DNA from: Bradyrhizobium sp. AUGA SZCCT0158
Lineage (GTDB): Bacteria > Pseudomonadota > Alphaproteobacteria > Rhizobiales > Xanthobacteraceae
NCBI RefSeq assembly: GCF_018130065.1
Contig: NZ_JAFCME010000035.1
Location: 1-55,840, forward strand
Length of the DNA: 55,840 bases
Reading direction: 5' to 3'
The notes under the pieces are model-generated. The model was not told the DNA's origin, ran no database searches, and was given only the letters and a program-made list of their open reading frames with translations. A program made the position numbers and the translations under genes. Shown here piece by piece: positions 42,548-51,500 of this stretch; position 1 is the first letter of the stretch; each line of letters opens with the position of its first letter.

Positions 42548-43542
42548 TCAAATATTCGGATTCCACATCACCGGGATCTCCCGGTAGCCGCTGCCGTGTT
42601 TCTCGACATGCGCCAGCGACGGGAACGGGTAATGGAAACCCTGCACCCGCATCCGGTCGGCCACCAGCATGTCGTAGACCTTGCGGCGGGTCGCTTCCGC
42701 CATGGCGCCATCCTGATCGTAAAAGGCGTGCCAGTCGGGATGGCGAACGAACAGGAACGGCACGTGGGTGACGTCGGACTGCACGTAGACGGAGTCCGAG
42801 CCCGAGGCGATCACGAACGAGCTGTGGCCGGGCGTGTGCCCGGGCGTGCCCTGCGCAGTGACGCTGGGAATCAGCTCCTTGCCCCATTCATAGGTTTTTA
42901 CGCGCTTCAAACCTCCGGCGTGAAGACGCGCCGCACATTCTTGAAGTTGCCTTCCATCCGGCCCTTGGGCGCGCGGCTCATCTCGCCGTCATCCATCCAG
43001 AACTGGTGCTCTTTCGCCGGCACGGCGATCTCGGCGTTCGGATAGGTCAGTGAGTTGTCGTCCATCAGGAGGCCGTTCATGTGGTCGCCGTGATAGTGCG
43101 AGATGATCACGACGTCGACGGCGTTGCGGTCGATGCCCGCGGCGGCGAGGTTGGTCACGAACTGGCCGGCGGTGCCGTTGCTCTTCTTGTAATTGCTCTC
43201 GCCGGTGCCGGTATCGATGATCGCCAACTTCGATCCGGTATTGATGGCGATCGGGTTGTACGGCGTGGTCATCATGTCCTTTTCCATGAAGACCTCGGCG
43301 AGCGCGGCGTTCACCACATCCTTCTTGATGTTGGTGACGTGATCCTCCGCCATCTTGAACCGGTTGACGCCATCGGTGGCCACCGTCACCTCGATGCTGC
43401 CGATCTTGTAGCGGTACCAGCCGGCGGTCTGCTTGCCCGCCGGCGGCGTCGCGGCGTGGACGGGCTGATTGAACGGCAGGCTCGCGGCCGCTGCCGCGCC
43501 TGCGGCAGCCGACAACAGATCGCGGCGCGTGAAAGCCGTCAT
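42548..43542 (-). pseudogene. Exported metallo-beta-lactamase-fold hydrolase, frameshifted
   Basis: The first frame (42907-43542) encodes a twin-Arg-like signal (TRRDLLSAAAGAAAAASLPF) and the MBL motif SHYHGDHMNG (His149, His151, Asp153, His154), and stops at TGA after TPEV. The second frame (42548-42910) continues with KRVKTYEWGKELIP, TPGHTPGHSSF (metal His), QSDVTHVPFLF (metal Asp) and GFHYPFP. A single missing base at about 42908 would rejoin them into a normal protein of about 330 residues. Both halves are needed for the metal centre. It may be a real frameshift, a sequencing error, or a recoding site; the second ORF could start at TTG 42910. Confidence 0.8.
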
Positions 43543-43804
43543 AGGCGTCTCCCCTCAAATTTTATCCCGGGATTTGGCTCCCGAATGGGCGTGAATACTC
43601 CCGATTTTTGGAACATTCCGCAAGGCGGACGCGAAGGCGGCATCTTCGGAGCCCTTGGTTGGGCGCGGCGCGCGTCGACCGCCTAATTGCCACCTCCCCA
43701 GCCTGTCACCTCGGGAACAGCGCGCCGGTTCAGTCTCTGGCATTCTCCTAATCACAGGAAACGGACGCGGTGGTCGCGGTCCAACTGCCAAAAGGAGAAC
43801 TGCC

Positions 43805-43951
43805 ATGAATACCCAGAACGCTCAGATCGATGTCCTCTCCGACGAACAGCTCAATGCCGTGTCGGGTGGCAAGGACCGGGTTCAGGTCACCAAGGAGCAG
43901 TACGAACAGATCCTCGAAGTCAAGTTCATGTTCGCCAGCCTCAAGAAGTAA
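43805..43951 (+). CDS. 48-residue peptide with double-glycine leader (RiPP/bacteriocin-like precursor)
   Basis: The peptide begins MNTQNAQIDVLSDEQLNAVS and a GG pair follows, the leader pattern LSxxELxxVxGG cut by C39-peptidase ABC exporters in class II bacteriocins and related peptides. The residues after GG are KDRVQVTKEQYEQILEVKFM and FASLKK, an amphipathic basic segment of 26 residues without Cys, Ser-rich or Asn-rich cores. AGGAG lies seven bases before ATG 43805. The gene stands alone, with a hairpin downstream and no exporter, peptidase or modifying enzyme in the window. A second such peptide is at 47290. It could be a regulator unrelated to bacteriocins. Confidence 0.7.
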   Translation: MNTQNAQIDVLSDEQLNAVSGGKDRVQVTKEQYEQILEVKFMFASLKK

Positions 43952-43987
43952 GCGGATTAGGAGATCCTCCGCGTTCCAATACGAGTA

Positions 43988-44018
43988 CGGCGGACCGGGC
44001 CTATTGGCCGGTCCGCCG
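43988..44018. terminator. Hairpin between the small peptide gene and the tartrate-dehydrogenase-type gene
   Basis: CGGCGGACCGG and CCGGTCCGCCG form an 11-bp stem with a nine-base loop, lying between convergent genes. No long T-run follows, so termination strength is uncertain. Confidence 0.6.
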
Positions 44019-44042
44019 CACTTGTTTCCGCCGCCGCGCGCG

Positions 44043-45119
44043 TCAGTCGTTGGCGCCGTGGATGGAGGCGACGACCGCGGCCGTGACCTCATTCGTCCTG
44101 GCCTTGCCGCCGAGGTCCGGCGTGTGAAAGCGGGGGTCGGCGGTGACACGTTCGACCGCCTGCATCAGCCGCGTCGCGGCCGCCGGCTCGCCGAGGTGCT
44201 CCAGCATCATCACCGATGACCAGAACGTCCCGACGGGATTGGCGATGCCCTTGCCGATGATGTCGAAGGCCGAGCCGTGTATCGGCTCGAACATCGAGGG
44301 ATAGGTCCGCTCCGGATTGAGGTTCGCTGTTGGCGCGATGCCGAGCGAGCCGGCGAGCGCGGCCGCGAGATCCGACAGCACGTCGGCATGCAAATTGGTC
44401 GCCACCACGGTATCGATGGTCTCCGGCTTCATGACCATGCGCATGGTCATCGCATCGACCAGCATCTTGTCCCAGGTCACGTCCTTGAACTCGGCCGCGA
44501 TCTCGACTGCGATCTCGTCCCACATCACCATGGCATGGCGCTGCGCGTTGGATTTGGTCACGACGGTGAGCAGCTTGCGCGGCCGCGACTGTGCGAGCTT
44601 GAAGGCAAAGCGCATGATGCGCTCGACCCCGGGACGGGTCAGGATCGAGACGTCGGTTGCGACTTCGAGCGGCAAGCCCTTGTGGACGCGGCCACCGACG
44701 CCGGCATATTCGCCTTCCGAGTTTTCGCGGACGATCACCCAGTCGAGCTCCTTGCCGTGCACGTTGCGCAGCGGGCTGGTGATGCCGGGCAGGATCCGCG
44801 TCGGGCGGACGTTGGCGTACTGATCGAACGGCTGGCAGATGGCGAGCCGCAGCCCCCACAGCGTGATGTGATCAGGCACATCAGGCGCGCCGGCCGAGCC
44901 GAACAGGATCGCGTCGTGATCCTTGATCTGGTCGCGGCCATCCTCCGGCATCATGATGCCGTGCTTCTTGTAGTATTCAGATCCCCAGTCAAAATGATCG
45001 ACCTTGAACTTGAAATTGCCGTCGCGCTGGGCCAGCGCGTGCAGCACCTCGACACCTGCAGCAATGACTTCGGTGCCGATCCCGTCGCCCGGGATGGCGG
45101 CTATGGCGTACGTCTTCAT
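44043..45119 (-). CDS. Tartrate dehydrogenase/decarboxylase-type (isocitrate/isopropylmalate dehydrogenase family)
   Basis: A 358-residue NAD-linked beta-decarboxylating dehydrogenase. It starts IAAIPGDGIGTEVIAAGVEV, with LWGLRLAICQPFDQYANVRP, ELDWVIVRENSEGEYAGVGG, VTKSNAQRHAMVMWDEIAVE, DAMTMRMVMKP and FEPIHGSAFDIIGKGIANPV, which place it in the TtuC/D-malate dehydrogenase branch. It oxidises tartrate or D-malate with loss of CO2. The catalytic Lys and Tyr are in VTKSN and ENSEGEYAG. ATG 45119 is 29 bases after the stop of the Bug-type protein gene, so the two form an operon. Confidence 0.87.
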   Translation of the reverse strand: MKTYAIAAIPGDGIGTEVIAAGVEVLHALAQRDGNFKFKVDHFDWGSEYYKKHGIMMPEDGRDQIKDHDAILFGSAGAPDVPDHITLWGLRLAICQPFDQYANVRPTRILPGITSPLRNVHGKELDWVIVRENSEGEYAGVGGRVHKGLPLEVATDVSILTRPGVERIMRFAFKLAQSRPRKLLTVVTKSNAQRHAMVMWDEIAVEIAAEFKDVTWDKMLVDAMTMRMVMKPETIDTVVATNLHADVLSDLAAALAGSLGIAPTANLNPERTYPSMFEPIHGSAFDIIGKGIANPVGTFWSSVMMLEHLGEPAAATRLMQAVERVTADPRFHTPDLGGKARTNEVTAAVVASIHGAND

Positions 45120-45148
45120 CGATTGGTCTCCGGATGGCGAATGATTAT

Positions 45149-46138
45149 TTAGTTTCCCTTGGCACCCGCTGCCTTGATCACGGCGCCCCAGCGCGGCACT
45201 TCGGCCGTCAGATGCGCCTTGAGCGCCGCTGGCGTCGCCTGCTCGGCCTGGACCGGCTCGGTGCCGAGATTGGCAAACCGCTCAATCACCTTGGGGTCCA
45301 TCAGCGCGGCCTGAAGAGCTGTGACCAGCTTGTCGGTGGCCTCTTTGGGCAATCCCTTCGGGGCCCACATCGCATGCCAGGCCGAGACCTCAAATCCCTT
45401 GACGGCGCCGCCGTCGAGCGTCGGCAGGTCGGGCAATGACGAGACTTTGGCTTTGGTCGTGACCGCAAAGCCCTTGATCTTGCCTTCCTTGATCTGGTTG
45501 GTGGTGTTGGTGGTCTGGTCGCACATCACGTCGAACTGGCCGCTGAGCAGGTCGTTCATGGCCGGCCCGGTGCCGCGATAGGGAATCCCGTTCATCTGCA
45601 CGCCGAGCTCCTTCATCAGCATCAGCATGCACAGATGCGAGGCGGAGCCGATGCCGGCATGCCCGTAGACGGCCTTTTCGCCGCTGGCGCGAATCCACGC
45701 CACGTACTCGGTCACATTGTTGGCAGCAAGCGTCGGCTTCGACACCAGGGTCATCGGCACGTCGGTGATGCGGCCGAGGTGGTCGAAATCGTCGACGACA
45801 TCATATTTGAGAGAGTCGTAGAGCGCGGGCGCGGTCGCGTGCGCGATGTGCCAGATCGCGAGCGTGTAGCCGTCGGCGGCCGACTTCGACACGCGCGCCA
45901 TGCCGAGCGTGCCACCGGCGCCGCCGACATTTTCGACCAGGATGGTCTGGCCGAGGCTTCGGCCCATCGATTCCGCGATGAGGCGGGCCACGGTGTCGGT
46001 CGGCCCTCCGGCCGCCGCCGGAACGATGATGGTGATCGGTTTTGTCGGAAAAGCGGTCTGCGCGAAGGCGGTGTGTGACGCCCATAGCGACGCGGCCGCG
46101 ATGGCGCCGGAAAGGATCGTGCGACGATTGAACCGCAT
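45149..46138 (-). CDS. Tripartite tricarboxylate transporter (Bug/TctC) substrate-binding protein
   Basis: From ATG 46138 the protein is 329 residues with a signal peptide (RRTILSGAIAAASLWAS, cleaved after AFA). Bug landmarks are ITIIVPAAAGGPTDTVARLI, VENVGGAGGTLGMARVSKSA, DGYTLAIWH, GHAGIGSASHLCM and IPYRGTGPAMNDLLSGQ. It should bind a small organic acid in the periplasm. AGGGAG precedes the start. It leads the operon with the tartrate-dehydrogenase-type enzyme and is divergent from a LysR gene, which is likely its regulator. No TctA/B is present. Confidence 0.93.
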   Translation of the reverse strand: MRFNRRTILSGAIAAASLWASHTAFAQTAFPTKPITIIVPAAAGGPTDTVARLIAESMGRSLGQTILVENVGGAGGTLGMARVSKSAADGYTLAIWHIAHATAPALYDSLKYDVVDDFDHLGRITDVPMTLVSKPTLAANNVTEYVAWIRASGEKAVYGHAGIGSASHLCMLMLMKELGVQMNGIPYRGTGPAMNDLLSGQFDVMCDQTTNTTNQIKEGKIKGFAVTTKAKVSSLPDLPTLDGGAVKGFEVSAWHAMWAPKGLPKEATDKLVTALQAALMDPKVIERFANLGTEPVQAEQATPAALKAHLTAEVPRWGAVIKAAGAKGN

Positions 46139-46231
46139 TGGGTCGCTCCCTGAAGAATTCGTTGATTGGCTGATTTCAGCGCTTGCCGACAAGGTAAGGC
46201 CAAAGGTCACGCGCCTTCAATCGGCATACGA

Positions 46232-46252
46232 TTATACAAATATTTGATATAA
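46232..46252. promoter_or_regulatory. Dyad in the divergent region, candidate LysR-type operator
   Basis: TTATACAAATATTTGATATAA is an imperfect inverted repeat (TTATA...TATAA around CAAATATTTG) in the AT-rich gap between the binding-protein gene and the LysR gene. It contains T-N11-A spacings expected of LysR sites. It lies 20 bases before the LysR ATG and may overlap its promoter. Confidence 0.5.
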
Positions 46253-46272
46253 TCTGCCGGGGAGGACGAAAT

Positions 46273-47178
46273 ATGGAACTGCACCAGCTTCGCTGCTTCG
46301 TGGCGGCGGCCGAGGAATTGCATTTCGGGCGTGCGGCGCAGCGGCTGGAAATGCTGCCCTCCGCGCTCGGCCGTTACATCCGGCTGCTCGAAGACGATCT
46401 CGGCACAAGGCTGATGACGCGAACGACGCGCAGCGTGACGCTGACCGATGATGGCGTCGTCCTGCTCAAGGAGGCCCGCATTTTGCTGGCGCAGGCGGAC
46501 AATCTGGCGGTCAAATTCCAGGCGCGGGGCCGCAGGCAGGGCGCGATCATCCGCGTCGGCGCGATCGACAGCGCAGCGGCGGGACTGCTGCCGATGCTGC
46601 TTTCCGACTTTCGCGAACAGAGACCTGACGTCACCGTGAAACTGACGGAAGACAAAACGATCCGGCTGTTGCCGGCGCTGATCTCCGGCCGGCTCGACAT
46701 CGCCCTGGTACGCCCGCCAGAAAAGCCCGACAAGCGGCTGGAATTTCTGTTTCTCCTGCACGAGACCGCGGTCGTCGCCGTGCCGGATCGTCATCCGCTC
46801 GCGTCGAGAAAACGGGTGACCGTCGCCGATCTTGCCGAACAGCCGCTGATCGTCCCCGAGCGTCGCTCGCGCCCGCATAGCCACGATCTGACCATGAAAC
46901 TGTTTGCGAAGGCCGGACTGCAGGCACGCATCATCCAGATTGCCAATGAAAAGCAGACCATCGTGAATCTCGTCGCGGCCGAAATTGGCGTTGCCATCGT
47001 GCCACGATGGACATCGCGAATGGCGGCGCGCGGCGTTCGGTTTGTTCCGCTCGCGGGATCAGACACGAACCGCTTGCCGCTCGCAGCCGCCTGGACCCGC
47101 GGCGCGCGCGATCTCATCAGGGACGAAATGCTTGGTATCCTCAAAGCGTCCCTCAAACGCTATGCACGGGAGGCCTGA
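46273..47178 (+). CDS. LysR-family transcriptional regulator
   Basis: A 301-residue LysR protein. The winged helix-turn-helix (about 1-60) reads HQLRCFVAAAEELHFGRAAQ, then PSALGRYIRLLEDDLGTRLM and RTTRSVTLTDDG. The effector domain (about 90-295) has the usual periplasmic-binding fold with VRVGAID-type start (IIRVGAIDSAAAG). It probably controls the divergent binding-protein/dehydrogenase operon in response to a small carboxylate. GGGGAGG precedes ATG 46273. Confidence 0.93.
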   Translation: MELHQLRCFVAAAEELHFGRAAQRLEMLPSALGRYIRLLEDDLGTRLMTRTTRSVTLTDDGVVLLKEARILLAQADNLAVKFQARGRRQGAIIRVGAIDSAAAGLLPMLLSDFREQRPDVTVKLTEDKTIRLLPALISGRLDIALVRPPEKPDKRLEFLFLLHETAVVAVPDRHPLASRKRVTVADLAEQPLIVPERRSRPHSHDLTMKLFAKAGLQARIIQIANEKQTIVNLVAAEIGVAIVPRWTSRMAARGVRFVPLAGSDTNRLPLAAAWTRGARDLIRDEMLGILKASLKRYAREA

Positions 47179-47289
47179 CGAGGCGGGCCACCGGCTGACG
47201 GTGATCTGGGTCACAAACAGCCGGGGCGGAGAAAGGCAAAATCCCGTTCGTCGCAGCATCGTGCGGCGCCTAACCAAGGGAAAACAGCC

Positions 47290-47466
47290 ATGACCGATTT
47301 CACTCCCGTCAAACCCGAAGCATTGACATCAGATGAACTCGACCGCGTTGCCGGTGGCATCATCGTCGTCGGCGGATTGCTGCGCCAGTTTACCTCCAGG
47401 CTGGACTGGGTCGCGCTCAATCCGCAGCCGCTGCCGCCGAAGGTTTTCTTTTCATTCCGCTGGTAG
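47290..47466 (+). CDS. 58-residue peptide with double-glycine leader and NPQPLPP core motif
   Basis: The frame begins MTDFTPVKPEALTSDELDRV followed by AGG, another GG-type leader (LTSDELDRVAGG), then hydrophobic IIVVGGLLRQFTSR and the core WVALNPQPLPPKVFFSFRW. The ALNPQPLPP string recurs, as I recall, in short proteins of Bradyrhizobium and other soil bacteria. GGGAAAA precedes the ATG by a few bases (weak). It lies between the LysR gene and a convergent exported protein. Its length is below usual gene-finding cut-offs. With the 48-residue peptide it forms a pair; function unknown. Confidence 0.65.
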   Translation: MTDFTPVKPEALTSDELDRVAGGIIVVGGLLRQFTSRLDWVALNPQPLPPKVFFSFRW

Positions 47467-47496
47467 CGGCCGCAGCCTCCGGCTCGACTCGCGCGC

Positions 47497-47913
47497 CTAG
47501 TTCGTGTTGAGCCGGAACCGCAGCGTTCTGGTGCCGATGAACGAGATCGCATCGCCCTGCCGCTTCCAGGTCGCGGCATCGGTCAATGCGGCAATCAGTT
47601 CGTCGTCGGCCTGGGCGCGATTGGGCGGACAATTACGGTTCTCCATCGCGCCGGCGACGAAGATCACGGTGTTGCCCGCCACCGAAAACTGGCCCTTGCC
47701 GCCTTTGCACCAGAGTTCGAGCACCACTTCGCCGCGGTCGCCGATTTCCAGATTCGGTATTCGCTTGGAGCCGGGCTGCGGCGGGACATCCATGGTCATT
47801 TCCATCCCGAACGGAAAGCCGTTGTCGGCCTGGGCATGACCGGCATTGGGAGCGGAAACCAGCAGCACCGAAGCAACGCCTGCGAGCTTCACCATGCGCG
47901 CGAATGAAATCAT
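47497..47913 (-). CDS. Exported small protein, META/HslJ-like
   Basis: A 138-residue protein with a signal peptide (about 1-27, ending GHAQ). The mature part has IGDRGEVVLELWCKGGKGQF, VIFVAGAMENRNCPPNRAQA and a C-terminal TGTRTLRF-like end (here IGTRTLRFRL). The MENRNCP...DDELIAAL...W.R.GD pattern resembles META-domain proteins (HslJ-like), which are periplasmic or lipid-anchored. Two cysteines may form a disulfide. Assignment is moderate. It is convergent with the GG-leader peptide gene. Confidence 0.6.
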   Translation of the reverse strand: MISFARMVKLAGVASVLLVSAPNAGHAQADNGFPFGMEMTMDVPPQPGSKRIPNLEIGDRGEVVLELWCKGGKGQFSVAGNTVIFVAGAMENRNCPPNRAQADDELIAALTDAATWKRQGDAISFIGTRTLRFRLNTN

Positions 47914-48047
47914 GCAACCTCTCTCGAAAAATCCTCAACCCCGATATCGCGCCGTTCTATTGAACAAGTATGTCATTGGCTAGAGCCGTCCGGTTCAGAC
48001 CGGTTTCCTGTCCTGCCTCAGCCAATGCGCAAAATGCCGCACCGATG

Positions 48048-48075
48048 AAAAAATCCCCGCGGGCTTCGCCGCGGG
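48048..48075 (-). terminator. Terminator of the RND efflux gene run
   Basis: Read on the minus strand, the stem CCCGCGG / CCGCGGG with a CGAAGC loop is followed by GATTTTTTC. It lies 40 bases after the stop of the small periplasmic gene at 48115. Confidence 0.85.
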
Positions 48076-48114
48076 AGTTTGGTTGATCGACTTGGCTCTC
48101 GCTTCGCAATCCGC

Positions 48115-48486
48115 TCAGTCGAATTTTGCCTGCGTCGTCTTTCCATCAGGGCCGGTCAGTTGAACGACACCTTTTGGCTGAACCGGCAATGCGACGCTGG
48201 CTGTGCCGGAAAGCAGCGCGCTGCCGGCAGGCTGGAGCAGGATCCGTTGGGATTTGCCGTCGACAACGAGGATGGCAACCGCCTTGAACCCTGTGGCCGG
48301 GATCGATTTCTGGTTCTCGTCGGTGACGAAGAGTTCAAGCTTGTCCGATTTCGAAACCAGTTCGACGTGATACGAACCGGCATGCGCGACCCACCCGCCA
48401 TTCCTTCCTTTCTCGTCGTGCGCCGAGGCGCAAGTCGACCAGGCCAGCACGGCCACGACCATCAAAAATTTCGCATTCACCGTCAT
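48115..48486 (-). CDS. Small periplasmic protein, paralogue of 54138-54500
   Basis: A 123-residue exported protein (signal MTVNAKFLMVVAVLAWSTCA, mature from about HDEKG). The mature part has GGWVAHAGSYHVELVSKSDK, DENQKSIPATGFKAVAILVV and LLSGTASVALPVQPKGVVQL and ends KTTQAKF. It is about 60% identical by eye to the protein at 54138. An alternative GTG at 48480 has better spacing from GGAG and would shorten it by two residues. It follows the RND pump by 17 bases and is probably the last gene of the efflux operon. It may bind the exported metal; unproved. Confidence 0.75.
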   Translation of the reverse strand: MTVNAKFLMVVAVLAWSTCASAHDEKGRNGGWVAHAGSYHVELVSKSDKLELFVTDENQKSIPATGFKAVAILVVDGKSQRILLQPAGSALLSGTASVALPVQPKGVVQLTGPDGKTTQAKFD

Positions 48487-48502
48487 TCTCCGGATGTTGA
48501 TG

Positions 48503-51500
48503 TCAAAAAGCTTCGGCGGCTGAATTTGCCGCGGCCGTCTCCGCACTGCCGCCAGCGCCTCTTCGCAGCCGCTCCAGCGGCGCTTCGCCATAGCGAAGGA
48601 ACAGAACGGGCGTCAGCAGCGTGTCGAGCAGGGTCGCGCTGAGGAGACCGCCGAAAATCGTCACGGCCACCGGATGCAGAATTTCCTTGCCGGGCGTTGC
48701 CGCATCGATCAGCAGCGGCACCAGCGCGACACCGGCCGACATCGCCGTCATCAAGACCGGCGTCAGCCGCTCGACGCTGCCGCGAACCACGAGGTCGTGC
48801 CCGAACGGCATTCCCTCCTTCAGCGCCAGGTTGATGTAGTGGCTGATTTTCAGGATGCCGTTGCGAACCGCAATGCCGGTCAGCGTGACAAATCCGACCA
48901 TCGACGCAACCGAGAGCGGTTGGCCCGCCAGCCAGAGCGCCGCGACCGAGCCGATCAGCGCCAGCGGGACGTTGCCCATGATGATGAAGGCAAGCACGGC
49001 CGAGCGGTAGCGGCTGTAGAGAATGGCAAACACCAGCAACAGTGACAGCAGCGAGAGCACGCCGATGGTCCGGCTTGCTTCCTCCTGGGCCTGGAACGTT
49101 CCCTCCAGCCGAACGTAAAAGCCTTCGGGAAGCCTGGTCGACGCGGTCACCTTGCGGATCGCCGCGATGATATCGGTCATGTCGGCCGTCCCGTCGGCGT
49201 TCGCCAGCACTACCACACGGCGGCGGCCGTTCTCGCGCAGGATCTGGTTGGGGCCTTCGGTCTCCTTGACGTCGGCGATCTGCCGCGCGGGGATCCATCC
49301 GGCCGGCGTTTCTATCAAGAGGTCGCCCAGGGTTTGCGTGGTGCGAAGCCGGTCCGGCAGCCGCATCGTGACGTCGAACCGGCGATAGCCGTCCACCACC
49401 CGTGAAATGACGCGGCCGTTCGAGAGCCGGCTGAGCTGCTGGATCACGGCGGCCGGCTGCACGCCATAGAGCGCGGCACGACCATAATCGACGCGGATTT
49501 CCAGCTGCGGAATCAGCACCTGCTTTTCGACCTGCAGGTCGGTGAGACCCGGAATCTCCGAAAGCTTGCCGCGCAACATGTCAGCGGTCGCGCGCAGGCT
49601 GTTCAGATCGTCGCCAAAGACTTTCAGCGCAATTTCGGCCCGAACGCCCGAAAGCAGATGGTCGAGCCGGTGCGAAATCGGCTGGCCGACGTTGATCGCA
49701 GCGGGAAGCACGGCGAGCCGCGCCCTTATATCCGCGACGATTTCGGTCTTTGGCCGTTTCGTTGGCTTGAGATTGACCTCGAGGTCCGACGAATGGACGC
49801 CTTCGGCATGCTCGTCGAGCTCCGCCCGGCCGGTTCGCCGGCCAACGGTCTTGACCTCGGGCACTTCAAGGATGAGGCGCTCGGCAATCAACCCGACGCG
49901 ATGGGATTCGGCGAGCGAGATTCCCGGATTGAACAGCATGTTGATCGTGAAGGTGCCCTCGTTGAAGGGCGGCAGGAATGCGCGGGGAAGATAGAATGCG
50001 GAAGCCGCCGCCATCACGACCGCCGCGAGCGCGGCAGCCATCAGGGCGCGCTGATGGTGGAAAACCCGTTCGAGCAAGGCCGCATTGGCGCGCTTGAGCA
50101 TCGCGACCAGCGCGCTGTCGCCATGATCGAGGCGCTTGAGATGCGGAAGCATGTGATACGCCATCACCGGGGTCAGGGTGATGGAGACCGCAAGGCTGGC
50201 GAGAATGGAGATGATGTAGGCCTGACCAAGCGGCGCAAACAGCCGGCCTTCGATGCCCGACAGTGCAAACAGCGGCACGAACACCAGAACGATGATGGCG
50301 GTCGCATAGACGATGCCGGAGCGCACTTCCTGGGACGCCGAGACGACCACATCGAACGCGGAGCGCGGATGCTCCAGGGCGCGATTTTCGCGCAAGCGCC
50401 GGAAGATGTTTTCGACGTCGACGACGGCGTCATCGACCAGCTCGCCGATGGCGATGGCAATGCCGCCAAGGGTCATCGTGTTGATCGACAGGCCGGCAAA
50501 ATAGAACACGACCGCGGTCGTCAGGATCGAGACCGGGATCGCAGCCAGCGAGATCGCCGTGGTCCGCCAGTTCATCAGGAACAGAAACAGCACGATGGCG
50601 ACGACCGCGCCGGCCTCGAGCAGGACACGCTCGACATTGCCGATCGAGGTCTCGATGAAATTGGCCTGGCGGAAGATGATCTGGTCGGCCTTCATGCCCG
50701 TTGGCAGCGACGCCGTGATTTCCTTCAGGGCCTGTTCGATCTCGCGCGTGAGCCTGATGGTATCGACGTTGGGCTGCTTCTCGACCGAGACGACGACGGC
50801 GGGCTTGCCCATATAGCCGGCGTCGCCGCGCTTGACCTTGGGGGCGAACTCGACGGTGGCAACCTGCTTCAGATAGACCGGCCCGCCATTGACCTGCGCC
50901 ACCACCACGTTGCGGAGGTCGTCCAGATTGGTGGTCCGCCCGATATTGCGGATCAGATATTCGCGGGCATGCTGATCGGTAAATCCGCCGCCGGTATTGA
51001 CGCCGAACTGATTGAGGGCGAGTTCGACCTGCTCGTAGGTGACGCCGAGGCTGCGCAGCGCCGGCGGATTGGGCGCGATCCGGTATTGCCGGACTTCGCC
51101 CCCCATCGGAATCACCTGTGCGACGCCGGGGATGGTGAGCAGCCGCGGCCGCACCACGAAGTCGGCTGTCTCGCGAACCTCCATCGCCGAAGCGCGGTCG
51201 CTGGTCACCGCGACCAGCAGCACCTGCCCCATGATGGAGTTGATCGGTCCCAGTTGCGGAACCGTATTGGGCGGCAACTGGGTCCGGATCAGATTGAGGC
51301 GCTCACCGATCTGCTGCCGGTTACGATAGATATCGGTACCCCAGTCGAACTCGACATAGACGATCGAAAGGCCGATGCCGGAAACCGAGCGGACCCGCGT
51401 CACGCCGGGAACACCGTTCATCTGGGTTTCGATCGGAAAGCTGACGAGCTGTTCGACCTCGGGGGGCGCGAGCCCGTCCGACTCGGTCATGATCGTGACC

